From Tengunoibacter tsumagoiensis (lineage in GTDB: Bacteria; Chloroflexota; Ktedonobacteria; Ktedonobacterales; Ktedonobacteraceae), in NCBI RefSeq assembly GCF_003967535.1, contig NZ_BIFR01000001.1, positions 239,493-303,492 on the forward strand: a stretch of DNA of 64,000 nucleotides, in the 5' to 3' direction. Made by a program: the position numbers and the translations under genes. Positions 17,334 to 27,730 of the stretch are shown piece after piece; the first letter of the stretch is position 1; every line of letters begins with the position of its first letter. Below the pieces are notes generated by a model that saw only the letters and a program-made list of their open reading frames with translations, was not told the DNA's origin and searched no databases.

Positions 17334-17960
17334 CTAGACGAGGGCGATCTGCGCAATCTCAGCGGCATCGCCCTTACGGCGACCCAGCTTCGTGATACGC
17401 GTATAACCACCTGGGCGATTGACATAGCGAGGAGCCAGCTCCTCAAACATCTTCTTCACCACCAGCTCATCGGGCAGAGCGCTCAGGATCTGACGGCGAG
17501 CATGGAGCTCAATCACCATCGCCTGATAGGCAGCATTCAAAGCCTTCTCAGCATCCTCTTCGTTCGAGATAATGCGCAGGAGCTCTTCGCGGCGGGCCTT
17601 CTGCTTTTCTTCAAGGAACTTGCGCCCCTTATCGGTGAGGGGAGCCTTCTCCAGTTTCGCGCGATCCTCATTCGAAGCAACCTGTGCTTTGAAAGAGAAA
17701 CGGCCACGGCGGGCGAACTCCAACACCTTTGCAGCCTGCTCTGCATCGGAGACAACCGACGTCAGATGGGCCTGGGCGGCCTTGCGGCCCTTTACAGCAG
17801 TGTCAATTAATTTTTCAACTTCAGCGCGGATCGCACGAGCACGTGCTTCTGTCGTTTCAATACGGTCGTAGCGGATGAGACCAGCCATCAGATTGCGACG
17901 CGCAGAACGACGACGCGGCTCAGGCATATTCATCCGGTTACCGGCAATTCGGTGCCTCAA
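17334..17960 (-). CDS. rplQ: 50S ribosomal protein L17, enlarged
   Basis: 208 residues against ~115-130 for most L17. The N-terminus ([45 protein letters not shown]) and the C-terminal [27 protein letters not shown] are canonical. A Lys/Glu/Arg-rich helical insert of ~80 residues lies between them. Start is TTG at 17960, one base after the rpoA stop, so translation is probably coupled to rpoA. Confidence 0.95.
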   Translation of the reverse strand: MRHRIAGNRMNMPEPRRRSARRNLMAGLIRYDRIETTEARARAIRAEVEKLIDTAVKGRKAAQAHLTSVVSDAEQAAKVLEFARRGRFSFKAQVASNEDRAKLEKAPLTDKGRKFLEEKQKARREELLRIISNEEDAEKALNAAYQAMVIELHARRQILSALPDELVVKKMFEELAPRYVNRPGGYTRITKLGRRKGDAAEIAQIALV

Positions 17961-17961
17961 C

Positions 17962-18942
17962 TTATTCCTCCATTTCGTGATCGCCGTCTATATCGGCTCC
18001 GACGGTGCTGGTGCGCGGATTAGGCAAGAAATTGCGGGCCAGTAGGCGCTCACGCAATTCCTGTAGACTCTTCTCACCAAAGTTACGTACGCCGAGCAGA
18101 TCCTCTTCATTCATCGAGAGTACCTGACCAACCTTTGTAATATTGCTGCGCTTCAGACAGTTATAGGCACGAACCGAGAGATCCAGCTCCTCAATCGGAG
18201 TATCATAGATCTTCTGTGGGATCGGCAAGCTGCTCAGCGGCGCCTTCTCAGTCTCCTGCACCAGAGCGCGGTAATTTGCCAGCAACGTAAAGTGGCGTAC
18301 TAGAATATCCGCGCTCTGACGTAACGCCTCATCAGGCGTAATCGTTCCGTCCGTCGTCACTTCTAGAACTATTTTGTCAAAGTTGGTCATCTGCCCCACA
18401 CGCGTGTGCTCAACGGTGTAATTCACCTTCTGAACAGGCGTATAGATGGCATCGACCGGAATAACCCCAATGGGCTGATCTTCTTTTGAGTCAGCAGGAA
18501 CATAGCCTCTGCCAGTCTCAACCACCAGCTCCATATCGAGGCGAGCATTCTCGTTATCGAGCGTGGCAATGTGCAGCTCAGGATTAACAATCTCAACAGT
18601 GCTGGGCGCAATAATATCGGCTGCCGTGACCTCGCGCTCGCCATTCACTTCCAGACGCATCGAAACGGGATGGTCCGAGAAGCTCCGCAGGCGCATTCTT
18701 TTCACGTTAAGCACAATATCAGTCACATCTTCCATCACATTGGGGATGTCCTGAAACTCGTGTTGCACACCCTCAATCCGAATCGAGGTGATAGCGGCTC
18801 CTGGCAATGATGACAACAAAACGCGTCGCAGAGCATTGCCCAGGGTCATACCGTAGCCCGCCTCTAACGGCTCAATATCATAGCTCGCATAATTTCCTTG
18901 GGTCTTTGTATTCTTAATGCGAGGCAGTGCAATATCTAGCAA
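17962..18942 (-). CDS. rpoA: DNA-directed RNA polymerase subunit alpha
   Basis: Alpha dimer scaffolds RNA polymerase assembly and its C-terminal domain contacts promoter UP elements and regulators. 326 residues: N-terminal domain with [22 protein letters not shown], linker, and C-terminal helix-hairpin-helix domain ([45 protein letters not shown]). Gene lies between rpsD and rplQ as expected. Confidence 0.99.
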   Translation of the reverse strand: MLDIALPRIKNTKTQGNYASYDIEPLEAGYGMTLGNALRRVLLSSLPGAAITSIRIEGVQHEFQDIPNVMEDVTDIVLNVKRMRLRSFSDHPVSMRLEVNGEREVTAADIIAPSTVEIVNPELHIATLDNENARLDMELVVETGRGYVPADSKEDQPIGVIPVDAIYTPVQKVNYTVEHTRVGQMTNFDKIVLEVTTDGTITPDEALRQSADILVRHFTLLANYRALVQETEKAPLSSLPIPQKIYDTPIEELDLSVRAYNCLKRSNITKVGQVLSMNEEDLLGVRNFGEKSLQELRERLLARNFLPNPRTSTVGADIDGDHEMEE

Positions 18943-19198
18943 GGTTCAAACCTGCCTTTCTTTTTCTACCAAACTAGCTTCAGGAACCATGTTTCTCACG
19001 TGACATCCAGCCAGGGAGAGAGAGCCCAGAAACGCTGGTAGTCCAAGAGTTTTTCGCCCCGGGAGCAACCTCATGAGGATCACCCAGGCACGGATCTAAC
19101 CCTTCTAACACACATGCCAGTAGCGATTCACTGCTGACCTCTCATCAGAGACGAGAGAGCACAGGCATGTGCCATGAATTCTCCGCCGACTCAATTGA

Positions 19199-19828
19199 TT
19201 AACGCTGGTAATACTCAACCACCATCTGCTCATCGAAGGGCAATTCGAGATCCGCTCGTGATGGAATGGTCACAACACGACCTGTCAGGGCATTGATATC
19301 CAGACTTAACCAGGTGGGCACACCCTTTTGAGCCAGGAGCAGAGCCCGGGTCTTGAAGTACTCAGTCCCCTTGCTGCGCTCGCGGACAGTAATGACGTCG
19401 TTGGGCTTGGCAATGAAGGAAGGGATATCGGTCTTACGACCATTCACAGCAAAGTGACCATGGTTCACCAGCTGGCGAGCCTGGGCGCGGGAATCGGCGA
19501 GGCCAAGGCGATACACCAGATTGTCCAGACGCATCTCCAGAATCTGCAACAGGTTCTCGCTGGTACGACCAGGACGGTTCGCAGCAGTGTGAAAGGTCTT
19601 GCTGAACTGGCGCTCTAAGACACCATAGGTTCGGCGTACGCGCTGCTTCTCGCGCAACTGCTTTGCATACTCGGACTCTTTGTTACGGCGATTGCTCGCG
19701 CCGTGCTGTCCGGGCTTCGTATTGCGGCGCTCCAATGTGCAGTGACTCATGCACTTGTCGCCTTTTAGGAAAAGTTTTACACCCTCACGTCTGCAGAGCT
19801 TACAGACGGGGCCGGTATAACGTGCCAT
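19199..19828 (-). CDS. rpsD: 30S ribosomal protein S4
   Basis: Primary 16S rRNA binder that starts small-subunit assembly. 209 residues with a zinc-binding N-terminus of the C+ type (CKLCRREGVKLFLKGDKCMSHC), the conserved RLDNLVYRLGLADSRAQARQLVNHGHFAVNG S4 domain, and the usual C-terminal VVEYY. A 256-nt non-coding gap separates it from rpoA; that gap holds CACATGCC/GGCATGTG inverted repeats. Confidence 0.99.
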   Translation of the reverse strand: MARYTGPVCKLCRREGVKLFLKGDKCMSHCTLERRNTKPGQHGASNRRNKESEYAKQLREKQRVRRTYGVLERQFSKTFHTAANRPGRTSENLLQILEMRLDNLVYRLGLADSRAQARQLVNHGHFAVNGRKTDIPSFIAKPNDVITVRERSKGTEYFKTRALLLAQKGVPTWLSLDINALTGRVVTIPSRADLELPFDEQMVVEYYQR

Positions 19829-19871
19829 CTAAAATTTATCCTCCTCACACTTACAGCGTGATACAATCGGG

Positions 19872-20276
19872 CTATACACGACGCCGTTTGGGTGGTCTGC
19901 AGCCATTGTGTGGAATGGGGGTGACGTCGGTAATTGAGGTAACAGTAAGGCCTGCCTGCTGCAATGAGCGGATCGCAGCCTCACGACCGGAACCAGGGCC
20001 CTTCACATACACCTCGATCTGACGCAGGCCATGCTCCATAGCCTTACGGGCGGCTACCTCAGCAGTCACCTGAGCAGCCCAGGGCGTGCTCTTACGTGAG
20101 CCTTTGAAGCCCTGTCCACCAGCACTGCCCCAGGAAAGGACGTTCCCATTGGGATCGGTGAGGGTCACAATTGTGTTGTTAAACGTTGCCTGAATATGAG
20201 CCTGGCCCCTGGGCACAGACTTGCGCTCACGCCGACGAACTTTGCCAGCTGCAGCGACTTTCTTCTTCTCTGCCAT
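19872..20276 (-). CDS. rpsK: 30S ribosomal protein S11
   Basis: Platform protein near the 3' end of 16S rRNA. 134 residues with a basic N-terminal stretch, then [62 protein letters not shown] and the C-terminal [20 protein letters not shown]. Between rpsM and rpsD, normal for the alpha operon. Confidence 0.99.
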   Translation of the reverse strand: MAEKKKVAAAGKVRRRERKSVPRGQAHIQATFNNTIVTLTDPNGNVLSWGSAGGQGFKGSRKSTPWAAQVTAEVAARKAMEHGLRQIEVYVKGPGSGREAAIRSLQQAGLTVTSITDVTPIPHNGCRPPKRRRV

Positions 20277-20300
20277 GTTTGCGATCTCTCCTACGCTACG

Positions 20301-20684
20301 CTACTTCTTTGCTGCAGCCTTTTTCTTACCAGCAACCGTACGTTTTGGACCACGACGCGTGCGTGCATTCGTACGCGTACGCTGACCACGCAGCGGCAGG
20401 TTACGACGGTGGCGCATTCCACGATAGCAGCCGATCTCGATCAGGCGCTTGATGTTCATGTCTACTTCGCGACGCAGATCGCCCTCAACTTTATATTCGC
20501 GGTCGATCACTTCTCGTAGACGATTCACTTCTTCTTCGGTCAGGTTCTTCACACGTGTATCGGGATTAATGCGCGTTCGCTCCAGGATCTTCTGGCTGGT
20601 TGTCAGCCCAATCCCGTAGATATAGCACAGCGAAATCTCCACACGCTTCTCACGTGGAATGTCAACGCCGGCAATTCTTGCCAT
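20301..20684 (-). CDS. rpsM: 30S ribosomal protein S13
   Basis: Head protein contacting the P-site tRNA and the large subunit. 127 residues from [26 protein letters not shown] to the basic tail; [33 protein letters not shown] is diagnostic. Start set at 20684, where GGAGG precedes the ATG; the open frame to 20717 is upstream sequence. Confidence 0.99.
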   Translation of the reverse strand: MARIAGVDIPREKRVEISLCYIYGIGLTTSQKILERTRINPDTRVKNLTEEEVNRLREVIDREYKVEGDLRREVDMNIKRLIEIGCYRGMRHRRNLPLRGQRTRTNARTRRGPKRTVAGKKKAAAKK

Positions 20685-20758
20685 CTTTTCCTCCAGCTCC
20701 GAGTCTCGAGCTCCCATGTCACGCTTTCTGGCTGGAGACAGGAAACTCGAAACAGCTA

Positions 20759-20875
20759 TTAGCCCTGTTTCTGTTTGTGTTTTGGATCTTTACTGCAAAT
20801 GACCATCACCACACGATTGCGGCGGATAATCTTGCAGCTATCACAACGCGGTTTCACTGAGGCGCGCACTTTCAT
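20759..20875 (-). CDS. rpmJ: 50S ribosomal protein L36
   Basis: A 38-residue gene, beginning [19 protein letters not shown] and ending [10 protein letters not shown]. The zinc ribbon is complete: C-x2-C, then C-x4-H (CDSC ... CSKDPKH), so this is the zinc-binding form. AGGAGGG lies 8 bases before the ATG at 20875. Its place between infA and rpsM is the usual one. Confidence 0.96.
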   Translation of the reverse strand: MKVRASVKPRCDSCKIIRRNRVVMVICSKDPKHKQKQG

Positions 20876-21065
20876 GTCTTGCCCTCCTCATGGGACGTAC
20901 TTATCTGTCTTCCCCACACCGAGCTAACTCAGCGGGTTCTTCAAGTTCTGGTCAATAACAAGAGGCGGTACACGGACGAATACCTCTCCCACTTGTCTGC
21001 CCTGCTCCATCATCAAATGGTACCGATAGGAGAAAAGGAATAGTAAAGGCCTGTTTACGGCTTCA

Positions 21066-21284
21066 CTATCTCGCACGCCACGTTATTCTACCTCGCGTCA
21101 GATCATAGGGGGATAGCACAACTCGCACCCTATCGCCTGGAACGATGCGGATAAAATTCATGCGCATTCGTCCTGAGAGGACGGCTAGAATATGATGACT
21201 CTCGTCGATCTCAACTTTAAACATGGCATTGGGGAGGGACTCAATCACCTTACCCTCAACCTCAATCTCATCCTTTTTTGGCAT
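21066..21284 (-). CDS. infA: Translation initiation factor IF-1
   Basis: 72-residue OB-fold protein that occupies the ribosomal A site during initiation. Recognised by [62 protein letters not shown]. First gene of the alpha group here; map, usually just upstream, is missing. Confidence 0.98.
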   Translation of the reverse strand: MPKKDEIEVEGKVIESLPNAMFKVEIDESHHILAVLSGRMRMNFIRIVPGDRVRVVLSPYDLTRGRITWRAR

Positions 21285-21726
21285 AACATCCTTTCCCTAA
21301 CGGTGGGACTTTCTTGCTGTTCCTGCTTCTGCATCTATGTGGGTCCAGTAGGACGGGTGTATGGCAGCCAGCATACACTTCTCTGGCGCGTATATATGCA
21401 GTTCTCCGGTCTGGCAGTCTCATTCTTCCCATTCAAACTCTTGCTTGCGTCTCAATCTCTTGCCTGCTCACCATATCTACTTTGATCGGCCATTTTTACC
21501 TGATCAGACAGATCGGGAACAGCCATATGGGGCTCCGCGTTCTACACGCTTTCCCCATAGATACGCCTTCATCGCACGAATAGAGAAGTATAAAAGGGCC
21601 GCAGTTGATACTGCTGCAGCCAACTACGAATTATAGCACACTCTTCCCCGGAAGTCGAGAGGGGAAACTTTTTGGTCCTCTCTCACACTCCCATTATACT
21701 CCGCTCTCCCGGTCCATCTCAGGCTT

Positions 21727-21761
21727 GACCGCACGATCAACAAGCTGTTAACCGTGCGGTC
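21727..21761. other. Strong hairpin in infA leader
   Basis: GACCGCACG pairs with CGTGCGGTC; inside, further pairing between AAC and GTT extends the stem. It lies ~70 nt downstream of the predicted infA promoter. No T-run follows on the minus strand, so it is more likely a leader structure or processing site than a terminator. Confidence 0.65.
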
Positions 21762-21833
21762 TGTCAATAAACCTTGTTTCCTTTGATGCCCGAGAGCCTG
21801 ATGGCTCAGCCTGTGCTATTCACAATAGCAGTC

Positions 21834-21861
21834 ATTATAACGCTCTGGCAAAAAAATGCAA
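21834..21861 (-). promoter_or_regulatory. Promoter candidate for infA-rpmJ-rpsM-rpsK-rpsD-rpoA-rplQ
   Basis: Minus strand TTGCAT, 16-nt spacer, TATAAT (or CTTGCA with 17 nt). Transcription would begin near 21827, giving a ~540-nt leader before infA. Located between adk and infA, so the alpha genes can be transcribed apart from the spc group. Confidence 0.65.
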
Positions 21862-21949
21862 GTCTGTACAACAAGAGATCTGAAGAGATCGGCACACCAT
21901 TGACTCGTGTGCAGACCTGTCTAATATCGACTCGTGCACAGACCTCACT

Positions 21950-22603
21950 CTAGTGCCGAAAACGTTCGATAGCCTTGCGCATGTCTTCCCTGACCAGTTC
22001 TATGCCCTGATTTCCATTGACCTCGATCAGCTTGCCCTGCTGTTGATAAAAGTCGAGCAGATGGATCGTTTCGCTAAAAAACGTATCCAGCCGCTTCTGA
22101 ATCGCTTCTCCTTTATCGTCAGAGCGCTGATAAAGCTCACTGCCGTCCAGATCACAGATCCCTGGTACGTGCGGGGGGTTAGTCTCGCTATTGTAAACGT
22201 GTTGATGAGCCCGGCAGATATAGCGGCCCGCCAATCTATGCACCAGTTCCTCACGTGGAACGTTCAGATAGATGGCAAAGGTCACTGATCGATCCAAAGC
22301 TTCCAATCCCTTATCCAGTGCTTGCGACTGCGCTATGGTCCGAGGGAAGCCATCCAATAGCACTCCAGCTCGATACTCAGGTCTGGCAATGTGCTCCAGT
22401 ACCATATCAACTGTGACGTTATCGGGGACCAGTTCGCCACGGTCGATATATTCCCGAGCTTTGATTCCCAACGCAGTGTGGTTCTCAAAAGCTTTCCGGA
22501 ACATGTCACCACTCGAAAGATGGTGAACCTTCAGATACTCCGCAAGATAGCCTGCTTGCGTACCTTTTCCTGAACCCTGTGCACCGATAATGATAATATC
22601 CAC
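21950..22603 (-). CDS. adk: Adenylate kinase with metal-binding lid
   Basis: Interconverts ATP + AMP and 2 ADP. 217 residues from the GTG at 22603, which has GGAGG seven bases upstream; the open frame to 22669 adds a non-family N-terminus. The P-loop is GAQGSGKGTQ, and GVLLDGFPRTIAQ is the nucleotide-binding segment. The long lid has C-x2-H ... C-x2-D (CRAH ... CDLD), a variant of the structural zinc site. Follows secY as in the standard spc operon. Confidence 0.97.
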   Translation of the reverse strand: MDIIIIGAQGSGKGTQAGYLAEYLKVHHLSSGDMFRKAFENHTALGIKAREYIDRGELVPDNVTVDMVLEHIARPEYRAGVLLDGFPRTIAQSQALDKGLEALDRSVTFAIYLNVPREELVHRLAGRYICRAHQHVYNSETNPPHVPGICDLDGSELYQRSDDKGEAIQKRLDTFFSETIHLLDFYQQQGKLIEVNGNQGIELVREDMRKAIERFRH

Positions 22604-22716
22604 GTTTTTTCCTCCGCTGGAAATCCAAGGAGGTGCTTCTTTGCACCCCCTGTGAACACATAGATACACTCATAGCGGGAGTGCTTCAGAAGCAGACACC
22701 ATTGATCCCTGTAGTT

Positions 22717-24060
22717 TTAGGATAGAAAACCAGAATAATTTCGCATCACCATCTGCGCTTCAATCTGGCGAATGGTATCCAGAACCACACCCACCACGAT
22801 TAAAAGCGAAGCTGTACCGAGCAACTGCTGCCCTCCAACGCGAGCGAAGAATGGTAACACGGTTGCTAAACCCAGGAATAATGCGCCCGCCAGGGTGATG
22901 CGATTGAGGATCGTCCCCAAATAGCGACTGGTTGGCTCTCCAGGGCGATACCCGGGAATAAACGCGCCTTGCTTTTGCAGATTCTCTGGTATGTTTTGCT
23001 GCTGCCACAAGACGTAGGCATAGAAGTAAGTGAATGCGAATACCAGCAAGAAGTTCATGACCCAATACCACCAGGTACTTGGATTCACGACCCATGTGGT
23101 GACAAAAACTGCTGCGTTCTTCAGCCAGTTTACGTTCGATGCACTGAGATACTGCGCAATGACTGTGGGGAAGAGCAACATCGACGAGGCAAAGATCAAG
23201 GGGATCATACCTGCGCTGTTGATCTGCATCGGAATGTAGGTCGTCTGAGCTGAACCCACAAGCATTCCACGACCAACGTTACGCTTAGTCGGATACTGCA
23301 CCGGCACACGGCGCTGCCCAAGATAAAGATAGACCATTCCCAGCAGCGTCAATGCACCCACCAGGATAAAGACGGCAATGCTGACAATACCACCGCTATT
23401 GCCACCACTCGTGGTCGCAGCAGTGTACCCGTTGTAGACGGTCGTTGGAATACTTGTGACGATACCACCAAAAATAATTAGTGAGATACCGTTACCAATA
23501 CCTTTCTCGGTAATAAGCTCACCCAGCCAGACCAGAATCATGACTCCAGCCGTTAAGGTCAGCAGAATAGAGTAGGTCTCCAACATATACTTGGGATCGA
23601 TCAGGCTGAAGTTTTCTAATACATGGTTCTGATAGTACAGTGCACAAGAGCCCAGAGCCTGAAGAAATGCCAGGGGAACGGTGACAATACGGGTGATCTG
23701 ACTGAAGCGGAGACGACCGGACTCGCCTTGCGTGGAGAGATTTTGCAGCGCTGGAATGATTGGCTGCAACAATTGCATGACAATGGTGGCGGTGATATAC
23801 GGATACACTGAAAGGCCAACAATTGAGAAGGTTTTAAGTGATCCACCTGAAAAGACGTCTAGTAGACCGAACAATTGACTGAACCCTTGCTGGCTCTGGC
23901 TGGGATTGCTAAATAATCCTAACAGATTTGCTCTCTCAGTAGGATTCAAGGGTACAGTAATATGGGCGAGGATACGGAAAATGGCCAGAATCCCCAGCGT
24001 AAAGAGAATTTTGTTACGCAGGTCGGGGACTGTCCAGATACTACGCAAGCGCTCCCACAT
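22717..24060 (-). CDS. secY: Protein translocase subunit SecY
   Basis: Channel of the Sec translocon. 447 residues with ten predicted membrane helices; characteristic segments are RILAHITVPL, VSGGSLKTFSIVGLSVYPYITATIVMQLL, the plug-region and cytoplasmic loop GERRVPVQYPTKR-like GQRRVPVQYPTKRNVG, INSAGMIPLIFASS, and AFIPGYRPGEPTSRYL. Between rplO and adk. Confidence 0.98.
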   Translation of the reverse strand: MWERLRSIWTVPDLRNKILFTLGILAIFRILAHITVPLNPTERANLLGLFSNPSQSQQGFSQLFGLLDVFSGGSLKTFSIVGLSVYPYITATIVMQLLQPIIPALQNLSTQGESGRLRFSQITRIVTVPLAFLQALGSCALYYQNHVLENFSLIDPKYMLETYSILLTLTAGVMILVWLGELITEKGIGNGISLIIFGGIVTSIPTTVYNGYTAATTSGGNSGGIVSIAVFILVGALTLLGMVYLYLGQRRVPVQYPTKRNVGRGMLVGSAQTTYIPMQINSAGMIPLIFASSMLLFPTVIAQYLSASNVNWLKNAAVFVTTWVVNPSTWWYWVMNFLLVFAFTYFYAYVLWQQQNIPENLQKQGAFIPGYRPGEPTSRYLGTILNRITLAGALFLGLATVLPFFARVGGQQLLGTASLLIVVGVVLDTIRQIEAQMVMRNYSGFLS

Positions 24061-24169
24061 AAGAGCCTCCTTTAACAGAAGAACAAAAACACGATGATAT
24101 CACCGCACTATGCCGTGACAATCTCTCGTCACGACATAGTATCAAATATACGGCAGAAAGCCAAGGAGG

Positions 24170-24721
24170 TTACTCCTTGGCCCCCTGGTCCTGCTCTTGC
24201 TGTTCTGCTTCGGGCGTCTGAGCATTATCTTTCCGGCGCTTGGTCTTTTCATAGACCCGCACTGGAAGGATCTCTACGCTACCGCCTGCTGCTTCAATCT
24301 TGGCGCGAGCGCTCGTTGAGAACTTGTGTGCGCTTACCGTTAAAGCATGGTCGAGCTCGCCATTGCCCAGGACTTTGATCAGTCCTTTGCCTTCGACGGC
24401 TGTCACCAGGCCCTGTTCGATCAGAGACGCAGGGGTAACCTGACTGCCGGCCTCGAACAAGTCGAGGTCTACAATATTAATAATAGTATAATCATCCTGG
24501 AAAATTTCGGTATTGTTACCTAAACCACGCAGGAACGGTAAACGCTTCGACAGGCGGGTCTGACCACCATTAAAGGCACGATGGACTTTACCGCCAGTGC
24601 GGGCCTTCTGTCCTTTAGTACCACGTCCTGCCGTCTTACCTCGACCGGAACCATGGCCACGACCAAGGCGTCTCTCAGCCTTGTGTGAACCGGGGGCTGG
24701 CCGCAAATCAGAGAGCTTCAC
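24170..24721 (-). CDS. rplO: 50S ribosomal protein L15 with C-terminal extension
   Basis: 183 residues: conserved LRPAPGSHKAERRLGRGHGSGRGKTAGRGTKGQKAR, FNGGQTRLSKRLPFLRG and the VKVLGNGEL-like IKVLGNGELDHALTVSAHKFS. About 35 extra Lys/Glu/Gln-rich residues at the end exceed the usual ~145. Its ATG overlaps the rpmD stop by 14 nt, indicating coupled translation. Confidence 0.98.
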   Translation of the reverse strand: MKLSDLRPAPGSHKAERRLGRGHGSGRGKTAGRGTKGQKARTGGKVHRAFNGGQTRLSKRLPFLRGLGNNTEIFQDDYTIINIVDLDLFEAGSQVTPASLIEQGLVTAVEGKGLIKVLGNGELDHALTVSAHKFSTSARAKIEAAGGSVEILPVRVYEKTKRRKDNAQTPEAEQQEQDQGAKE

Positions 24722-24902
24722 TGATAATCTCCTCTACTTGCACAAGATGATTCACCTTGCGGATCATGCCGCGAACTGCGGGATGATCTTCGTGCTCAAC
24801 GGTCTGCTGAAGTTTGCGGAACCCCAGAGCCTGGATTGTTGCCTTCTGGTCTTTTGGGTGACCAATTGCGCTGCGCACCCATTTTACGCGTAATTTTGCC
24901 AT
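24708..24902 (-). CDS. rpmD: 50S ribosomal protein L30
   Basis: 64 residues: LRVKWVRSAIGHPKDQKATIQALGFRKLQQTVEHEDHPAVRGMIRKVNHLVQVEE, the standard bacterial L30 pattern. Between rpsE and rplO, with ten bases from rpsE and a 14-nt overlap with rplO. Confidence 0.97.
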   Translation of the reverse strand: MAKLRVKWVRSAIGHPKDQKATIQALGFRKLQQTVEHEDHPAVRGMIRKVNHLVQVEEIISEAL

Positions 24903-24912
24903 GACTTAACTC

Positions 24913-25662
24913 CTATCGACCGCGAGGGGCGCCGCCACCACGACGATCACCACCGGCGTTCTGACCACCACGGCGGTCTCCACCACCACGACGGTCTCCA
25001 CGCTCACCACCGCGATCGCCACGCTCACGGCGTCCAGCGACTGCGCGGGTCTCACGTGCCTCTTCTTCACGAGCCTGACGGGCAGCAGCGGCTAGCTCAG
25101 CTGCATTTGCAGCAGCCTCGGCGATCTGCGCAGCACGTTTCTTGCCCAGAATGTCAACAACGGTCTTACCGCGGCGAGCAGCCTCAGCATCGGCTGAGCG
25201 GAGTTCGCGCAGACCTTTGACGCACGCCTGTACGGTGTTAGCTTTGTTGGTGCTACCCAGGGTCTTGGTCAGGATGTCGCGGATACCCGCAGCCTCCATG
25301 ACTGCACGAACGGCACCACCAGCGATAACGCCAGTACCAGGGGCGGCTGGCTTCAGCAGAACCTCAGAGGCTCCAAAGTTGGTTGTGACCATATAAGGGA
25401 TGGTCGTACCAGACAGGGGAACTTCAACGAGGTGCTTTTTTGCATCCTCTACAGCTTTACGAATGGCCTCGGTGTATTCGCCAGCTTTGCCAAAACCAAA
25501 GCCGACATGACCATTGCGGTCACCGACAACGACCAGGGCGCGAATGCTGAACCGTCGACCACCTTTGACCACCTTGGAGACGCGGCTAACTTGCACCACG
25601 GTCTCTTCAAGGTGTAGATTTGAAGCATCTATTCTTGCCATATCTTCTGTCTTACTCCTCAT
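24913..25662 (-). CDS. rpsE: 30S ribosomal protein S5 with RGG-rich tail
   Basis: The S5 core (residues ~15-170: [74 protein letters not shown]) acts in decoding fidelity. It continues into an Ala/Glu-rich helix and then a ~45-residue Arg-Gly-Asp tail with repeated RGG motifs; 249 residues against ~165 normally. Starts at 25662 (MRSKTEDM) and 25641 (MARIDAS) are both possible; neither has a well-spaced ribosome binding site. Confidence 0.97.
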   Translation of the reverse strand: MRSKTEDMARIDASNLHLEETVVQVSRVSKVVKGGRRFSIRALVVVGDRNGHVGFGFGKAGEYTEAIRKAVEDAKKHLVEVPLSGTTIPYMVTTNFGASEVLLKPAAPGTGVIAGGAVRAVMEAAGIRDILTKTLGSTNKANTVQACVKGLRELRSADAEAARRGKTVVDILGKKRAAQIAEAAANAAELAAAARQAREEEARETRAVAGRRERGDRGGERGDRRGGGDRRGGQNAGGDRRGGGAPRGR

Positions 25663-25733
25663 AGTCCACGGCGAACCTCCTCACATGCACCTGGCGCGGG
25701 GTCAGTTCGAACATGAACGGTTGCCTCGTGGGC

Positions 25734-26321
25734 TTAGAAATCCAAGCCTATTTCACGAGCGCCTTCAGCAAGTGCAGCGACTCGTCCATGATAGGCGTAG
25801 CCACCACGATCAAAAACAACCTGAGTTACACCTTTCTCTTTTGCACGCTGGGCGACTAATTTGCCGACCTCGCGAGCCAGTGCAACTTTTCGATTGTTGG
25901 CGATAGGGGCAAGCGCCTCAACAGGAGTCTTTCTCGGACCCTTCGCGGCGGTTGGCAGAACGGTCTTTTTACCAGTTCCGGCCTTTGCTGATGCACCCTT
26001 CTCAGACTTGGCGCCTCTGGCCTTCGCAGGAGTAACCTCAGCAGCGGCTTCTACAACCTCAGCGGTCTCGTTAGCGGCTGCATGGTGACTATCGCTCGTC
26101 TGATCTACCGGGGTAGCAGGCTTAAAGTTCTGAAGGCTCTCATCAAGAGACGAAGCCGCGGCCAGCGTACGACCTGAGGCATCGTCAATCACCTGTGCAT
26201 AGATATGCTGCCCACTGCGGAACACATTGAGGCGTGGACGTGATGTTGTGCCCTCAAGATGGCGTCGTATACGCTGGTGCCGCCGCAGCCGAGCCTTATT
26301 GGATTCAAATCGTTTAATCAT
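25734..26321 (-). CDS. rplR: 50S ribosomal protein L18 with large internal insert
   Basis: Binds 5S rRNA. The N-terminal part ([47 protein letters not shown]) and C-terminal part ([54 protein letters not shown]) are normal L18. Between them lies an insert of ~75 residues rich in Ala, Lys, Thr and Glu where other L18 have a short loop. Start at 26321 fits the family; Met codons at 26342 and 26354 are also open and no clear ribosome binding site decides. Confidence 0.95.
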   Translation of the reverse strand: MIKRFESNKARLRRHQRIRRHLEGTTSRPRLNVFRSGQHIYAQVIDDASGRTLAAASSLDESLQNFKPATPVDQTSDSHHAAANETAEVVEAAAEVTPAKARGAKSEKGASAKAGTGKKTVLPTAAKGPRKTPVEALAPIANNRKVALAREVGKLVAQRAKEKGVTQVVFDRGGYAYHGRVAALAEGAREIGLDF

Positions 26322-26671
26322 AGTTGCATCGCAAAAGATCATCTTACGGACCATACAATTGGCCGGATCTCTTGCAATTCCCCTTTCTTTCCATTGCGCA
26401 ATTGAGGAGCGGTGAAGTCACGTGGTCGGCACTACGTCACTTCTTCTTAAGGTCCTCGCCTGCGCATGCTGTTGGACAATCTGGATGCGATTTCTGTTGC
26501 TCTCATCAGGAGGCACGTGTGTCAGGAGAACTTCCCCCCTCTACCACCTTCTTCATGAGCATTTCTGTCATCGCGGAAGCAAAACCACGAATGTGATAGA
26601 TTGTACCATGAATGTGAAGCTTTCGCATCACATACAGGATACAATTCTCATCAGATGCGCGACTGCGCTCA
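26322..26671. other. 350-nt gap inside the spc operon (rplF-rplR)
   Basis: Genes here are normally almost touching. The minus strand contains a 40-codon frame (about 26503-26625, starting MRKLHIHGTIYHIRG) that resembles nothing I know and has no convincing ribosome binding site. The plus strand has only antisense frames. No promoter is clear. Confidence 0.5.
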
Positions 26672-27247
26672 CTATTTCTTTTTACCGCCGACTTTACCAG
26701 CTTTACCAGCCTTACGACGAATCTTCTCAGCGGCGTAGCGAATACCTTTGCCTTTGTAAGGCTCTGGCTTGCGGATACGGCGGATAGAGGCAGCTACCTC
26801 GCCGACAACCTGCTTATCGATACCACTTACGCTGATCTTTGTCGCCTTCGTGGCTGCATCTACACCATCAACGGCCAGGGTTACCCCGGCAGGTGGCTGG
26901 ACCTCAACAGGGTGCGAATACCCAACGACGATGACAAGATTATTGCCAACCTTCGAGGCACGATAACCAACACCGTGGATCTCCAGCTGTTTGGTAAAGC
27001 CCGTGGTCACACCGACAACCATATTGTTGATCAGGGTGCGGTAGAGACCATGGATTGATTTATGATCTTTGCTGTCAGAAGGACGGGTCACCTCTAAGGT
27101 GCCATTCTCAAGCTTCAGGGTCAGGGCGGGGTCGACCTGCTGTGAGAGCTCGCCTTTGGGACCTTTTACCGTCACAAAGTTCCCTTCTGTCCATGTCAAC
27201 TGCACCTTGGCTGGTACAGTGATAGGAGCGCGTCCAATACGAGACAT
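26672..27247 (-). CDS. rplF: 50S ribosomal protein L6
   Basis: Near the sarcin-ricin loop of 23S rRNA. 191 residues: [89 protein letters not shown] and a Lys/Gly-rich end. Placed between rpsH and rplR. Confidence 0.99.
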   Translation of the reverse strand: MSRIGRAPITVPAKVQLTWTEGNFVTVKGPKGELSQQVDPALTLKLENGTLEVTRPSDSKDHKSIHGLYRTLINNMVVGVTTGFTKQLEIHGVGYRASKVGNNLVIVVGYSHPVEVQPPAGVTLAVDGVDAATKATKISVSGIDKQVVGEVAASIRRIRKPEPYKGKGIRYAAEKIRRKAGKAGKVGGKKK

Positions 27248-27259
27248 GTTTTTCCTCCT

Positions 27260-27655
27260 CTACCAAACGTAGCAGATGACTTCGCCCCCAAGACCTTGCT
27301 TGTAAGCGTTAGAACCCGTCATCAAGCCTTTAGGAGTCGAAAGAATAGCAATGCCCAGACCGCCACGGACGCGAGGAATCGTAGCCTGTTTGGTATAGAC
27401 ACGCAGACCAGGCTTGCTCACGCGTTTGAGCTGAGACACAACTGGCTTCTTATCTGCATAGCGCAGGGTCAGACGCAACGTGCCCTGGGGATTGTCTTTT
27501 AGGATCTCAATATCCTTAATGTAGCCCTCTTCCTTCAGTACTCGTGCGATCGCCAGCTTCATTTTCGATGCTGGGACAAGCACGCGAGTATGACGGGCTG
27601 TAGCCGCATTACGAATGCGCGTCAGCATATCCGCAATGGGATCAGTCATATTCAT
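27260..27655 (-). CDS. rpsH: 30S ribosomal protein S8
   Basis: Binds 16S rRNA helix 21 and often represses the spc operon. 131 residues: [74 protein letters not shown] and final GGEVICYVW. Confidence 0.99.
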   Translation of the reverse strand: MNMTDPIADMLTRIRNAATARHTRVLVPASKMKLAIARVLKEEGYIKDIEILKDNPQGTLRLTLRYADKKPVVSQLKRVSKPGLRVYTKQATIPRVRGGLGIAILSTPKGLMTGSNAYKQGLGGEVICYVW

Positions 27656-27730
27656 GGATTATCCTCCATAATCACGTAGGAGTCAAAACCCCCTGGTTTT
27701 CTTCCTACATGTCCTTTCATCTGCGCGATT

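Larger units (their letters stand above)
21285..21949. other. 665-nt non-coding gap where map is expected
   Basis: No gene seen on either strand; short plus-strand frames are not protein-like. It holds a minus-strand promoter (21834-21861), a strong hairpin (21727-21761) and further TATAAT-like boxes on the minus strand (21693-21698 and near 21636). In many bacteria adk is followed by map; here that interval is regulatory or decayed sequence. Confidence 0.7.

Noticed and set aside
26503-26625. 40-codon gene between rplF and rplR
   Set aside because: No ribosome binding site and no recognisable sequence; kept only as part of a gap description.
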